Assembly (NCBI RefSeq): GCF_000740795.1 | Contig: NZ_JGYG01000001.1 | Location: forward strand, 186,001 to 250,000 | Length of the DNA: 64,000 nucleotides | Source of the DNA: Haematobacter massiliensis | GTDB lineage: Bacteria > Pseudomonadota > Alphaproteobacteria > Rhodobacterales > Rhodobacteraceae | Direction: 5' to 3' | Shown here: piece after piece, positions 26,562 to 35,054 of the stretch | Numbering within the stretch: position 1 is the first letter of the stretch | Layout of the letters: each line of letters starts with the position of its first letter | The notes under the pieces: model-generated | Seen by the model: the letters and a program-made list of their open reading frames with translations, nothing else | Database searches by the model: none | Told to the model about the DNA's origin: nothing | Program-made: the position numbers and the translations under genes

Positions 26562-27275
26562 CTAACCGCGCCGCAAAGCCTCGAGCCCAGCGCTCAACGC
26601 GCTGACGTCGCCATGCTCCAAACCGAAGGGGGCATCTAGCAGTGGGAATGTGCTCCTGTAAAAACAGACCCGCTCCCGCATGGCATCGATTCCGGGGTAG
26701 GACCTCCGCATCAGTGCGAGAAAATCGTCCCCTAGGCCAGCCGAAAGGCTGGCGAAGTAGTAGGCCGGATCACCGATCGCGCATCCGGCAAAGTCGATGA
26801 TGCCCGAGACCGTGCCATTGTCGACGAGGATGTTTCCCGTGCCGAAGTCGCCGTGGATGACCACTCTGGGATGCGGCTCGCCGTTGCCGGCGAGAAACCG
26901 CTCGAACTTGGCGCGCACCGCCATGGCAGTGTCGGTAGGTAGCAGTGGCGAGACCTTGGCATCGACTTCCGAAAAGAGCGCGGACCACTCGGCCAAGGGA
27001 TCATCTGGGTCGTCCGCGCCGCCGAGTATTTCGACCGGCAACGCATGCAAAGCCAGAAGGAAGTCCGCAAGCCTGTCTGCCAATTGCTGACGCGCCGTAT
27101 AGCTCACACCGGCAAGATCGAGAAGTGCCGCGCCCGGCAATTTCGTGTGCATCGCGACAACAGTACCGGAAGCAAGCGTCATGGCGGCGAGGTTTGGAAT
27201 GGGCAGCGGCAGTCGGCCGACAAGCGCCGCTAGCACCTTCGTTTCCCACTCAAGATCGCTGCGTGCGCCCTCATG
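26562..27275 (-). pseudogene. Aminoglycoside-phosphotransferase-family kinase, 5'-truncated
   Basis: The C-terminal about 225 residues of a small-molecule kinase: catalytic loop HGDFGTGN (about 128-135 from the GTG at 27236), metal loop IIDFAGCAIGDPAYYFAS. The frame stays open upstream (SDLEWETKVLAALVGRLP), a typical sequence just after the ATP-binding lysine, but then meets the DUF932 fragment and the first about 60 residues are missing. The substrate could be an aminoglycoside, macrolide or metabolite. Without the ATP-binding part it is probably inactive. Confidence 0.75.
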
Positions 27276-27282
27276 CCGAGGG

Positions 27283-27562
27283 AGCCTTGTCGCCCGCTAC
27301 GGCGAGGATGAAAGCGCCGTAGCGCCCGGATCAGATCATCATGCCCCGCCGCCGCGAAGACGCAGGACAAAACCTCTGGAGCACGCTCAACGTCATTCAG
27401 GAACATTTGACCAAGGGCGGGCTGCGAGGTCGTAAGCAGAATGCCGAAGGCCGCATCCGTCGCGCACAGACCCGCGCCATCAACGGCATCGACCAGAATG
27501 TGACGCTTAATCGCGCGCTCTGGACGCTGGCGGAGGGGATGCAGAAACTGAAGGGCGCTTGA
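27283..27562 (+). pseudogene. DUF932 gene, 3' fragment B
   Basis: The last about 90 codons of a DUF932 gene on the plus strand: LVARYGEDESAVAP, a one-base shift near 27330, then DQIIMPRRREDAG, WSTLNVIQEHLTKGG, RAINGIDQNVTLNRALWTLA and a stop at 27560. It is homologous to fragment A (15629-15885) but inverted. It begins where the 5' part at 28905-29470 ends, so the two together would make a complete gene. Confidence 0.82.
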
Positions 27563-27576
27563 TCTCGAACACGACT

Positions 27577-27598
27577 GGGCCGCCACCTCCGGCGGCCC
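27577..27598 (+). terminator. Hairpin after DUF932 fragment B
   Basis: GGGCCGCC-ACCTCC-GGCGGCCC, an 8-bp perfect stem starting 14 bases past the stop. It was probably the natural end signal of the DUF932 gene. Confidence 0.5.
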
Positions 27599-27654
27599 TC
27601 CATTCGCGACAAAGATAGGGGTGGGAAAAATTGCCATGCCCTCGAACATAGCCG

Positions 27655-27975
27655 CGCTCGCCGGGCTGCGCCCGGCTCGCAAAATCATGCAAGCACTGTT
27701 AAGAATAAAATAACCAAGCGTTACACGCTCCAGTTATCTGGATACCGCGACTACAATTATTTCGAATTGTATTGGACGTTCTCTATCCGGGCATTGTTCT
27801 GCGTGTCCGGTATAGAGAGGTAACGCCATGCTGAGCATCGACTGGCGTTCTCCGGCGGCATACAGATTTGCCAATAGCATCCCCGCTGCCGGTTTCGCTT
27901 TGGAATATCTTCGCCGCCACGACGAATACCGTCGCGAGTTTCAGGCAATCCACGGATTAAGCGAGCCAGATCCGA
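27655..27975 (+). repeat. Inverted repeat copy B: fseA promoter and 5' end
   Basis: The counterpart of 7790-8120 in opposite orientation, with conserved GTTAAGAATAA, TATCTGGATA (27735-27744), AGAGAGGTAA and the first about 48 fseA codons. The copies are clearly diverged. Confidence 0.75.
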
Positions 27976-28001
27976 AGTGCCTGGGTTGCAGCGAAATCTG
28001 A
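27828..28001 (+). pseudogene. Second fseA 5' fragment (DUF6499 only, truncated)
   Basis: 57 codons from ATG 27828: LSIDWRSPAAYRFANS, GFALEYLRRHDEYRREFQ, SEPDPK, then unrelated LGCSEI and stop. It stops matching fseA just after EPDP, before the RWGLRF slip motif, so it cannot make full FseA. It keeps promoter, ribosome site and most of the DUF6499 domain, and might still make a short DUF6499 peptide. Confidence 0.75.
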
Positions 28002-28012
28002 AAGAAAGACGA

Positions 28013-28195
28013 TGAGCGTGCCGCTGCTGGCAATTGCAGCAGCCGGCGTTTCCGCCTTAAAGGCGCCAATGCGCTGCAGAGCGTCCGTTGCACTGGCTAC
28101 GATTCCAAACGATGACGCTCTTGCCGGAAGTCACGAGCGCCTTGGCGAGTGCACAGCCCCATACGTCCCAGCCCGATCACGGCTACATCACTCAT
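28013..28195 (-). pseudogene. NAD(P)-dependent oxidoreductase (6PGDH-like), 5' fragment
   Basis: Starts MSDVAVIGLGRMG at 28195, the Rossmann loop of beta-hydroxyacid dehydrogenase/imine reductase-like enzymes. After a frameshift ALAKALVTSGKSVIVWNRS follows, and after another RIGAFKAETPAAAIASSGTL. It is cut off at the fseA fragment. It is divergent from a broken tetR gene, a common pairing for this enzyme type. Confidence 0.7.
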
Positions 28196-28217
28196 CGCTT
28201 CGTCCTTGACGAGGATG

Positions 28218-28244
28218 TTACATTCTGTAATTTACATTTCGTAA
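28218..28244. promoter_or_regulatory. Tandem TetR operator candidates
   Basis: TTACA-TTC-TGTAA (28218-28230) is followed directly by TTAC-ATTTC-GTAA (28232-28244), in the divergent region between the oxidoreductase fragment and tetR. The symmetry and position fit TetR binding. Confidence 0.5.
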
Positions 28245-28265
28245 GTTTCTGAGCAAGGGGGAAAT

Positions 28266-28860
28266 GTGAAGCTGAAGAGAGATGTGCGTCGTGAACAGAT
28301 GCTCGATGTCGATGGAAGTCGTCCGCAATCAGGGCGCGGATGAACTCACGCTTGGGACGTTGGCTGCAAAAGCAGGGGGCACTCGTCCAATCGCCTACGA
28401 ACACTTCTCAACCCGGGCCGACCTGTTGGTGGCGCTGTTCAGGCGGCTGGAGGAAAACTATGTCCATCGGCTCCGCTCTGCTCTTCATGAAGCGCCAACC
28501 GAACTCACTGCCGTAGCGGATGTTATCAGTCAAGCCTATATCAGTTGCCTTGCCCAGTTTGGTCCGGAAGCTCTCGCCATCTCGGCCGCCCTAAAAGGGA
28601 CAGAAGAGATGGCCGGCAGCACCGGCTCATGCTCAACGTATACGTCGAGCTAATGTGTGACGCCCTTCGGCCGTTCTCCGACCTGGAAGATGAGCGCTTC
28701 CGACCTGTGTGCGGCGGTCTTTTAGGCGCAGCGGAGGCCCTTGCCTCCGAGACTCAGGCCGGGGAAAGAACGATGAACTTTGACCAGCGCGCGAGCCTAG
28801 GTGAAATAGCGTCGGCTCTCGGGCGCCCTGAAATCCTAACGGCCGTCGTTATTGAAGGAG
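28266..28860 (+). pseudogene. TetR-family regulator, multiply frameshifted
   Basis: GTG start at 28266 with AGGGGG upstream. It reads VKLKRDVRREQMLDV, then shifts (near 28306) to MEVVRNQGADELTLGTLAAK and RPIAYEHFSTRADLLVALF, the TetR helix-turn-helix; it shifts again near 28615 to RLMLNVYVELMCDALRPF and continues to EIASALGRPEILTAVV. At least two indels, so inactive. Its end runs into the reversed DUF932 5' part at about 28.9 kb. Confidence 0.75.
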
Positions 28861-28904
28861 TACAGAACAATCTCGTGCTCGATACCGGCAAGCTGATCGT
28901 TCGG

Positions 28905-29470
28905 ATCGCCTCGGCCAAGACACGCTGCTCGTCTGCGGACATGCGGATTTCCTTCATGGTCTCGCTGGCGTCGATGAGGCGCGGGAAATCCTCGGCCAAG
29001 GTGAAGACGCCTTCAATGATCTGATCCTGAATGCCGGCTTTGTGGGGAACGCGGATTTCCTCGAACCGCTCGCCCGCAATCATGCTGTTGGTGCATACGA
29101 AACGGAGCATACCGGCGAACATCTGATAGGCGCTGGTCCCGTCATGGCTGTTGACGATGATGACTTCCGCCGCCTCCGGCTTGCCGATGCCGCCATCCCG
29201 GCGCAGGCGCAACATGTGTTTGGCGTGGCCGTGACGCGAACCGTCGCGCGGAACCGACTGCACGGTGAAAAACGGGAGCCAGCCTTCGCGGCGCAGACCC
29301 TCCACGATGTCGATGGTGGGGACATAGACGTAACGCTCCGAACGGCTGTCATGGGCTTCGCTGGCGAAGATCGATGGGACATGCCGATAAAGCGCCTCGT
29401 TATCCAACGGCTCGCGGCCGCTGATCTGATGGGAGTTGCGGCCGAACCGGGTGGCGAGCTGGTGATACAT
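28905..29470 (-). pseudogene. DUF932 gene, 5' part, broken at its 3' side
   Basis: Starts at ATG 29470 (AAAGGA upstream): MYHQLATRFG, RYVYVPTIDIVEGLRREGW, FTVQSVPRDGSRHGHAKHML, YQMFAGMLRFVCTNSMIAGE, ending in SADEQRVLAEA. About 188 native codons remain, after which a random frame follows. DUF932 proteins are phage/plasmid-type proteins of unknown role common in ICEs. The missing 3' third matches the fragments at 27283-27562 and 15629-15885. Confidence 0.82.
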
Positions 29471-29826
29471 GGTCTTTCCTTTCGTGGGCTTGGGTTGGAG
29501 CGCAGCGCTGCGCTGCAACCCTGCCCGTCGGCGAGACCTGGGGGTGCAAGGTGCAAGGGCGACCGGGACGGAGGGGGATCACCCTGCCTGCACGGAACGG
29601 AGGAACGACGTGGAGGAAGGCCGGGGATACCGTCCCGGTCGAGAGTCAGCGATCCCTTGCGCCGCGCCGGGGGGAGTCCCCAAGCAAGCCGCCCGGCCAG
29701 CGCGGAGCGGAAGCCGGGCACGAGATCCGATCGGGAGTCCCGTTCTCCCGATTCCTTGTTCCTTGAAGGCGGCCGACATGAGCATGAAGAAGCCCCGCCG
29801 CGGCGGGGCTTCTTGAGGGGCCGGAC
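29471..29826. other. Gap between DUF932 and DUF736, no gene
   Basis: About 355 bases. It holds the terminator listed at 29787-29814 and the leader of the DUF932 gene. Open frames are short, lack ribosome sites and show no known domain. Confidence 0.5.
29787..29814 (-). terminator. Perfect palindrome downstream of DUF736
   Basis: AAGAAGCCCCGCCG and CGGCGGGGCTTCTT form a perfect 14-bp dyad, 12 bases past the DUF736 stop. Strong intrinsic terminator-like structure, working on the minus strand with its trailing CTTCTT. Confidence 0.7.
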
Positions 29827-30144
29827 TTACTCCCCGTTGCGGCGGGACCAGATGAGGTTGTGGCTGCTGCCATCTTCGGCTTCGACCAGGCTGGAGTAGA
29901 TCGGGGCCGGGAAGCTCGGATCGTCTAGCTTGACCGAGAGGTATTCGCGGTGCGTTTCGCGGGCGGTCTTCTTCCAGGCCGCGCCGAACTCGGTCGCGCC
30001 GGCGAAAATGCGGAAGTCTGGGCCGCGCTCGCTTTCGCCTACGGAGGGGACGAACTTGGCCTTGACGTTGAGGGTCAGGGTCTTGACCGCGCCGGTGAAA
30101 CCTGCGGCGGTTTCGTTCTTGGTGAAGGTGCCGATGGTCGCCAT
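29827..30144 (-). CDS. DUF736 family protein (second copy)
   Basis: 105 residues, full family pattern: [60 protein letters not shown] and [14 protein letters not shown] lies upstream of the start at 30144. It is unlike the copy at 3528 outside conserved positions, so not a recent duplicate. Role unknown; members cluster with DUF932 in ICEs. Confidence 0.87.
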   Translation of the reverse strand: MATIGTFTKNETAAGFTGAVKTLTLNVKAKFVPSVGESERGPDFRIFAGATEFGAAWKKTARETHREYLSVKLDDPSFPAPIYSSLVEAEDGSSHNLIWSRRNGE

Positions 30145-30276
30145 TGTCGCATTCCTTTTCCTGTCGGGCCGCTCGATTGCGACCTCATATGAGGAGCCAC
30201 TCGTCAAGCTGCTGTTCGAGCGGCGTGTTGGAGCTTCTTGTGACGCCCCAATTACAGGGCGTCACACTGGAAGAGA

Positions 30277-30600
30277 TCAGTCACCGGAGCGGCGGTCCGG
30301 CCGCGACCAGATGAGGCTGAAGGCCTTGCCGTCCTCGTCTTCGACCAAGTTGGCGTAGAGCGGTGCGGTGAAGCTCGGGTCGTCGAGCTTGAGACCGAGG
30401 TAGTTACGGCCTTCGTTGGACTGCTTGGACCAGGCGGCTCCGATTTCGATGCGGCCGACGAAGACTCGGTGGCTGGGAGCGTTGTCCCCGCTGGAGCGCG
30501 TATCGGAAACGATGCGGACGTTTTTGGTCTGGAGGGAAAGGGTGACGATCTCGCCGCTGAAGTCATTGCCGGACTGCTGGAAGGTTCCGATGGTAGCCAT
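30277..30600 (-). CDS. DUF736 family protein (third copy)
   Basis: 107 residues: MATIGTFQQSGNDFSGEIVT, IEIGAAWSKQS, YLGLKLDDPSFTAPLYANL, LIWSRPDRR. AGGAG is 8 bases from the ATG at 30600. It lies 132 bases upstream of the second copy on the same strand, forming a DUF736-DUF736-DUF932 series. Confidence 0.87.
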   Translation of the reverse strand: MATIGTFQQSGNDFSGEIVTLSLQTKNVRIVSDTRSSGDNAPSHRVFVGRIEIGAAWSKQSNEGRNYLGLKLDDPSFTAPLYANLVEDEDGKAFSLIWSRPDRRSGD

Positions 30601-31153
30601 TGTCGTTCTCCTGACTGAGTTGCCGAAGCCGCCCCTTGCGGCCTCGATAGCGGTCGAGAGGCGCCGATCTGGCCGACTGCATCCCAACGGGACCGCAGCG
30701 CTAGCACAGGACGGCGAAAGCCGGACTTGTTGTCCCGCGAGGAATGCAGCAGAGCTGCAGGGGAAGAAGTTCGGTGAAGCCGTTGCAGGATCAGGACAGA
30801 TTGGCGTCAGACCCGCCTGAAGAGAGGTCGCAAGGGATGGCTTCCCCGCCACCGGTCTCGCGAGAACGCTGCTGTTAACGGACTTCCAATCATGAGCCGG
30901 CATAGCTGGTAGATCTGATTTCGCCCGGTGAACCTTGGTCTGAGCCCGTTTCTGATCCGCGCCACGCACGTATCAACCTCATATCCGGTCGCCGTTCCAA
31001 CGGCCGCACCATAATCCCGCCTTCGGCGGCGAGGGCTCAGGAGGACGAGACCATTCTCGATGACGGCGTTTGAAGCCAGGCCGCAATTCGGTCGTCCACC
31101 TGGTTCCGGCGAGGCTGATCAGGCCTGTGCCGAACTGGTATGCGCTTACGTGG
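30601..31153. other. Gap between DUF736 and IS110 remnant
   Basis: About 550 bases without a recognisable gene. It probably holds the promoter of the DUF736-DUF932 series near 30601-30700. The right part is adjacent to the transposase tail; no IS110 end structure is evident. Confidence 0.4.
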
Positions 31154-31831
31154 TCACGGCCTGATTACCGCGCCCTCAATCAAGACGCCCGCGCTGGTGT
31201 ACTTCCAAAGTGCCACCGCCAGCTTACGTGCCAGCGCCGTGATCATCACTTTCTTGAAGCGGCCGCCGTTTTGCGCGACTCGCTCATTAAACCAGCGACT
31301 GAGCGTTGATGATGGCTGGTGCCTCAGCCAAAGCCAGGCAATCTCAAGCAACGTTGATCGGAGCCGAGGATTCCCAGACTTGCCGAGGCCCTGTTCCCGA
31401 TCGATCGAACCACTCTGCCAAGGCGTCGGTGCTAAACCCGCATACGCAGCAACCTGCCGCTGGTTGTCGAAGTGCCGGAACAGACCCTCGCCCCATAGCA
31501 CGGCGGCGAATTCGGGCCCGATGCCGACGACCTTAGACAGCAAAGCCACCTCTCGCGCAGATTGTCGTTCTTCGATGAGCATGTCGTCACGCTCTGCTTC
31601 GACCTCCTTGATCTGATCAATCAGCAGCTCCATGCGGGCAAACTCTCGCAGGACCTGCCGCTTCATATTTGGGGGCAAAGGTCGCCCGTCGCCCGTACGG
31701 AGCATCTCCAACTCTTCCCGTCGATCGCGACGCAAAGGATCGTAACCGGTGATGCCCTGCAAGAAGAGAAGACCTTTGATACGGTTGCTGTGTCGGATAC
31801 GCTCTTCCATCAGAACTTTCCGCTCTCCCCT
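31154..31831 (-). mobile_element. IS110-family transposase, 5'-truncated
   Basis: 218 residues of the C-terminal Transposase_20 part: RIKGLLFLQGITGYDPLRRD, VVGIGPEFAAVLWGEGLFRH, QVAAYAGLAPTPWQSG, GNPRLRSTLLEIAWLWLRHQ, VALWKYTSAGVLIEGAV. The N-terminal DEDD catalytic domain is missing (a stop stands at 31832-31834), so it cannot transpose by itself. Confidence 0.85.
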
Positions 31832-32008
31832 TTACGTTAGCGATTGAAGCCGAATGGCGGAAACGCGCCGTCGGCGCGGTTCCGGCGCAGCCGAAAGCGC
31901 GGCCCGAAGGGCAACGCCCATTGATATGCGAACTCGCCTGCTGGTCCAAGCAGCATTGTCATCGCCCGTTCAATGGATCGTCCTGCATCATGTATTGGGT
32001 CAATAACC

Positions 32009-32025
32009 GATTGCATTGTGCAATC
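32009..32025. promoter_or_regulatory. HxlR operator candidate
   Basis: GATTGCA-TTG-TGCAATC is a perfect 7-bp inverted repeat 20 bases ahead of the HxlR start at 32046. Such symmetry fits a dimeric winged-helix regulator controlling its own operon. Confidence 0.55.
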
Positions 32026-32045
32026 AGATTTGCGATGCTCCGACA

Positions 32046-32549
32046 ATGAAGATGCGATCCAACTGCCCCATCAACCTAGCCGCCGAGGTGCTCGGTGATG
32101 CTTGGAGCCTTGTAATCCTGCGGGACATCATGTTTGGCGACCGGCGTTCGTTCCGCGATATCCACGGCCATTCGCTCGAAGGGATCGCGACCAATATCTT
32201 AGGGGCCAAACTCAAGAAGCTGGTCGCGGAAGAACTGCTGACGAATGCCGCCGATCCGAACCACAGGCAACGGACGATCTACAGCCTGACCGAAAAGTCG
32301 ATTGCGCTGCTGCCCGCGATGGTTGCACTCGGCGCCTGGGGACGGAGGTTTCTTCCGACGACGCCCGAGCTGGCGATCCGCAATCAGGTGCTAGAAGACG
32401 GAGGCCAGGAATTGCAGGGGGCGTTCATGGCTGAGCTCCGTGAGCGCCATCTCGGCATACCGAACCCCAACAACGGTCCCTTAGTGTCGGAGCATCTGCG
32501 AGCCGCTTACGCAGCCGTTATCGTCGAGGCCGCTGCACAAAACCCCTGA
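32046..32549 (+). CDS. HxlR-family transcriptional regulator
   Basis: A 167-residue MarR-like winged-helix protein of the HxlR type: CPINLAAEVLGDAWSLVILR (with the family's leading cysteine), FRDIHGHSLEGIATNILGAK, the wing HRQRTIYSLTEKS. HxlR members respond to electrophiles such as aldehydes and quinones. The ATG at 32046 is preferred over a TTG inside the operator. It starts a three-gene operon with the YCII and RibD-type genes. Confidence 0.83.
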   Translation: MKMRSNCPINLAAEVLGDAWSLVILRDIMFGDRRSFRDIHGHSLEGIATNILGAKLKKLVAEELLTNAADPNHRQRTIYSLTEKSIALLPAMVALGAWGRRFLPTTPELAIRNQVLEDGGQELQGAFMAELRERHLGIPNPNNGPLVSEHLRAAYAAVIVEAAAQNP

Positions 32550-32563
32550 GAGGAGACGAGAAT

Positions 32564-32896
32564 ATGCCCAAGTTCATCACAATCGGATATGGCGACCAGG
32601 CTGGCTACGACCGCACGCCGCGCCCAGTCAGGGACGCCGCCCATGCCCAGGATGCAAAATTGCTTTCCGAAGGCGCCGTGATAGGGATCGCTGGCGCGCC
32701 TGTGCAGGTCCGCAATCCTGAGGCTCGCGGCATTGAAACCCGTCAGGGACCATTTTTGTCGTCGACCTTGCCTATCGCCGGTTTCGCCATCATCGAGGCC
32801 GCCGACTTAGCCGATGCCATCGAGAAGGTTTCGCATGTGCCCTGCGCGGTCGCGCACGGCGTCGTTGAAGTCTGGCCGCTGTGCGAGACGACTTGA
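32564..32896 (+). CDS. YCII-related protein
   Basis: A 110-residue dimeric alpha-beta barrel protein of the YCII type (MPKFITIGYGDQ; FLSSTLPIAGFAIIEAADLADAIE; GVVEVWPL). Small catalytic or binding proteins, often with ECF or HxlR regulators. GAGGAGA precedes the start. Located 14 bases behind the regulator gene. Confidence 0.78.
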   Translation: MPKFITIGYGDQAGYDRTPRPVRDAAHAQDAKLLSEGAVIGIAGAPVQVRNPEARGIETRQGPFLSSTLPIAGFAIIEAADLADAIEKVSHVPCAVAHGVVEVWPLCETT

Positions 32897-32915
32897 TCCG
32901 ATGAGGATTTGAAGC

Positions 32916-33449
32916 ATGGCGAGGATCGTATTCGGAATGAACCTGTCCCTCGACGGCTATGTCGATTTTCAGGATTTACCGGTGCCTGACGCCAAACTTT
33001 TTCGTCACTGGACCGAACACGTTGGCGATCTGGCAGGCAGCATCTACGGTCGCCAGATGTATGAAGTCATGCGCTATTGGGATGACGACCATCCTGATTG
33101 GACCTCGGAACAGCACGACTTCGCGGTGGCGTGGCGACGCCAGCCGAAATGGGTCGTATCGCGCTCGTTGAAGTCGGTCGGTCCAAATGCCACGCTTGTC
33201 GCGGATGACGTCGAGGCCGTGATGCGCGGGCTGAAGGCCAAGCTGGCAGGAGAGATTGCCGCTTCTGGACCGACGTTGGCGCAAAGCCTGTCCGATATAG
33301 GCCTGATCGACGAATATCGTCTCTACCTTCAGCCCGTGGTGGTTGGTCGCGGAAAGCCCTTCTTCTCCGGCCCTCGGCCGCCGCTCCGCCTTGTGTCCAG
33401 TGAGCGAATTGGCGGGGAAGTTATCAGGTTGACATACGTTCCCGCATAG
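32916..33449 (+). CDS. RibD C-terminal/dihydrofolate-reductase-like protein
   Basis: A 177-residue reductase of the stand-alone RibD_C family: RIVFGMNLSLDGYVD at the N-terminus, SIYGRQMYEVM, PKWVVSRSL, SGPTLAQSLSDIGLIDEYRL and PVVVGRGKPFF. It is a probable NADPH-dependent reductase with an unknown substrate, common on mobile elements. Last gene of the HxlR operon. Confidence 0.83.
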   Translation: MARIVFGMNLSLDGYVDFQDLPVPDAKLFRHWTEHVGDLAGSIYGRQMYEVMRYWDDDHPDWTSEQHDFAVAWRRQPKWVVSRSLKSVGPNATLVADDVEAVMRGLKAKLAGEIAASGPTLAQSLSDIGLIDEYRLYLQPVVVGRGKPFFSGPRPPLRLVSSERIGGEVIRLTYVPA

Positions 33450-33476
33450 TTGCGTCGCTCTCCTGACAACATTGAA

Positions 33477-33863
33477 TTACCTCGTGGGCTGACCCATACC
33501 ACTTGCCAAGCGGAGCAACGCGGAAACTCCGACGAACGCGCCACCGATGATGCAGAAGATTTGCTGCCAGATTTCGGACGGCACAGCTTCCTCGGTGACG
33601 CCGTGGATCAGTGCATATCCGGCGATGGCGGCGGGCGCGGCGAAGAGGAGCGCCACGATCAGGCGCAGGATCGGCGAGCGCAGCGTGTCGAACAGCAGGG
33701 CCAGAACGCCGAAGGCGGCGACAAAGCCGAGTAGGCCCGCCCCGATGAAGCCCGCGCCGGTCTGACAGGCAAATTGCGCTGCGGTCACGCCGAGCATGAA
33801 CGGGAACGCATAGACGGCGAGCGTGGAGGCCAGGACGCAAAGCCCTGCGATCACGGCAACCAT
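33477..33863 (-). CDS. Four-helix membrane protein of unknown function
   Basis: 128 residues with four hydrophobic segments (about 4-22, 32-60, 65-90, 100-120). AAGGAGG stands just before the ATG at 33863. No known domain. It lies behind the ParB fragment on the same strand and was probably an ICE gene. Confidence 0.6.
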   Translation of the reverse strand: MVAVIAGLCVLASTLAVYAFPFMLGVTAAQFACQTGAGFIGAGLLGFVAAFGVLALLFDTLRSPILRLIVALLFAAPAAIAGYALIHGVTEEAVPSEIWQQIFCIIGGAFVGVSALLRLASGMGQPTR

Positions 33864-33912
33864 GGTTTTCCTCCTTCACGGTGATTTCCACCGTGGCGGC
33901 GGTCGAGGTGAT

Positions 33913-33945
33913 CGGGCCGCGCGACTGTGCGGCCCGCGATTTTTT
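33913..33945 (+). terminator. Terminator-like hairpin
   Basis: CGGGCCGC-GCGACTGT-GCGGCCCG followed by CGATTTTTT on the plus strand. A good intrinsic terminator shape that could stop transcripts entering from the HxlR operon side. On the minus strand it lies in the leader of the membrane protein gene. Confidence 0.5.
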
Positions 33946-33977
33946 CGGGCGAGAGGAAAGCCGGGGACAATTGCGCG

Positions 33978-34557
33978 CCCCCAGACCGGCAACGAAGTCC
34001 CAGAGGTCCGCCACGTCACGCGATATTTCCGCCACCCATCCGGCATGGCGATCCGCCAGCATCTTCGCCGCCGCCGTGTCCTCGATGCCGTCCGCGTGGG
34101 CGGCGCGGTAATTGCTGGTGGGCGTGATTTCGAGGCAATGGGCCGTGCTACCGCTCCGATAGTAGGTCTGCGCGGCGAGCGTATGGACCACGGCGATCAA
34201 CGCCATGTCCGGCTGCTCACCAAGAGCGAGGCGCAAGCCGAGAGTGCGATGCGCGGCCAGGTCACGGATGAGCGAGTCGGGCAGCGGCTTGCCCGCATCC
34301 CCAGCTTCTTCTTCCGGCTCATGCTCGGTTTCGTCGCCGCCTTCCTTGATGCCCCAATCTTCCGGCAGAGCGGCAAGATCGTCCGCCCATTCGTTTCCCT
34401 GCGAAACCCGGTTCGCCTGATGGGACAGATGCGCGACCGCAAAGAAGAACCGGGCCTTGAGCGTGTATGGGCTGAGCAACGCCGTTGAAGCCAGATCCTG
34501 CACGAACTCATGCAGCAATTGGTTCGTCTGCTGGACATCAAGTGCTTCGATGACGCT
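33978..34557 (-). pseudogene. ParB-like nuclease-domain protein, internal fragment
   Basis: About 193 codons: IEALDVQQTNQLLHEFVQDL, NPYTLKAR-like SPYTLKARFFFAVAHL, QANRVSQGNEWADDLAALP, PLPDSLIRDLAAHRTLGLRL, GIEDTAAAKMLADRH, DLWDFVAGL. This is the C-terminal half of the large ParB-type proteins of ICEs. The ParB/Sulfiredoxin N-terminal domain is missing and the tail changes after AGL. Broken at both ends. Confidence 0.7.
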
Positions 34558-35054
34558 ACCCTATGCTTCCGGACGCATGGTGAGGCCGATCAGGTGATTG
34601 ATCCCGTTTGCGAGGTCGCTTGCGGCATCAACCGCGAGATCGCGATAGGCCATTCGCTGAAGGCGGGTCGATCACCTCCACCGGCAGAAGATCTGCTATT
34701 CACTCAAACAACCGCGCTAGGTTTGCATGGAAGATTCGCGCCAGCTGATCCTCAGTCTGGCTCATCATCATTGTCCTCCGTCAGCCCCGGCTTGCACCTC
34801 TACGATATCCGGAAGAAGGGTCACCGCCTCAGGGACACGGAAATCGGCAAGCTGGCTTGCAAGGCGGCGGAAACGCTCGATAGCGGTGATACGGCCGGAT
34901 GCCGGGGTCGCGCCCAGATCGTGGCCAAGACTCTGCCGCAGTTTCGTCCTGCTCCACTCCGGAAACGCTCGCGAAGATCTGAAGTCAAACGCGCTGCCAT
35001 AATCTGCTCCAGCCAGCCGAGCGCGGGGTCAGTGCTGAATGCGGCTGGCGCCTA
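34558..35054 (-). other. Degraded coding stretch, not identified
   Basis: Pieces of minus-strand coding sequence: a frame reading WLEQIMAARLTSDLRERF shifts to RTKLRQSLGHDLGATPASGR and RLASQLADFRVPEAVTLLPD, ending in a stop overlapping a 22-codon frame (34700-34768; MMSQTEDQLARIFHANLARL). The coding-like character is clear but I do not recognise the family. Confidence 0.4.

Noticed and set aside
180..28860. All frameshifts in the left part as sequencing errors
   Set aside because: Frames in the 28 kb of core genes are intact apart from one edge fragment, while breaks cluster in the accessory region together with real truncations. Decay is more likely, although single cases need read support.
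31837..32046. A 69-codon minus frame between the IS110 remnant and hxlR
   Set aside because: It overlaps the hxlR operator and promoter, has no domain and no convincing ribosome site.
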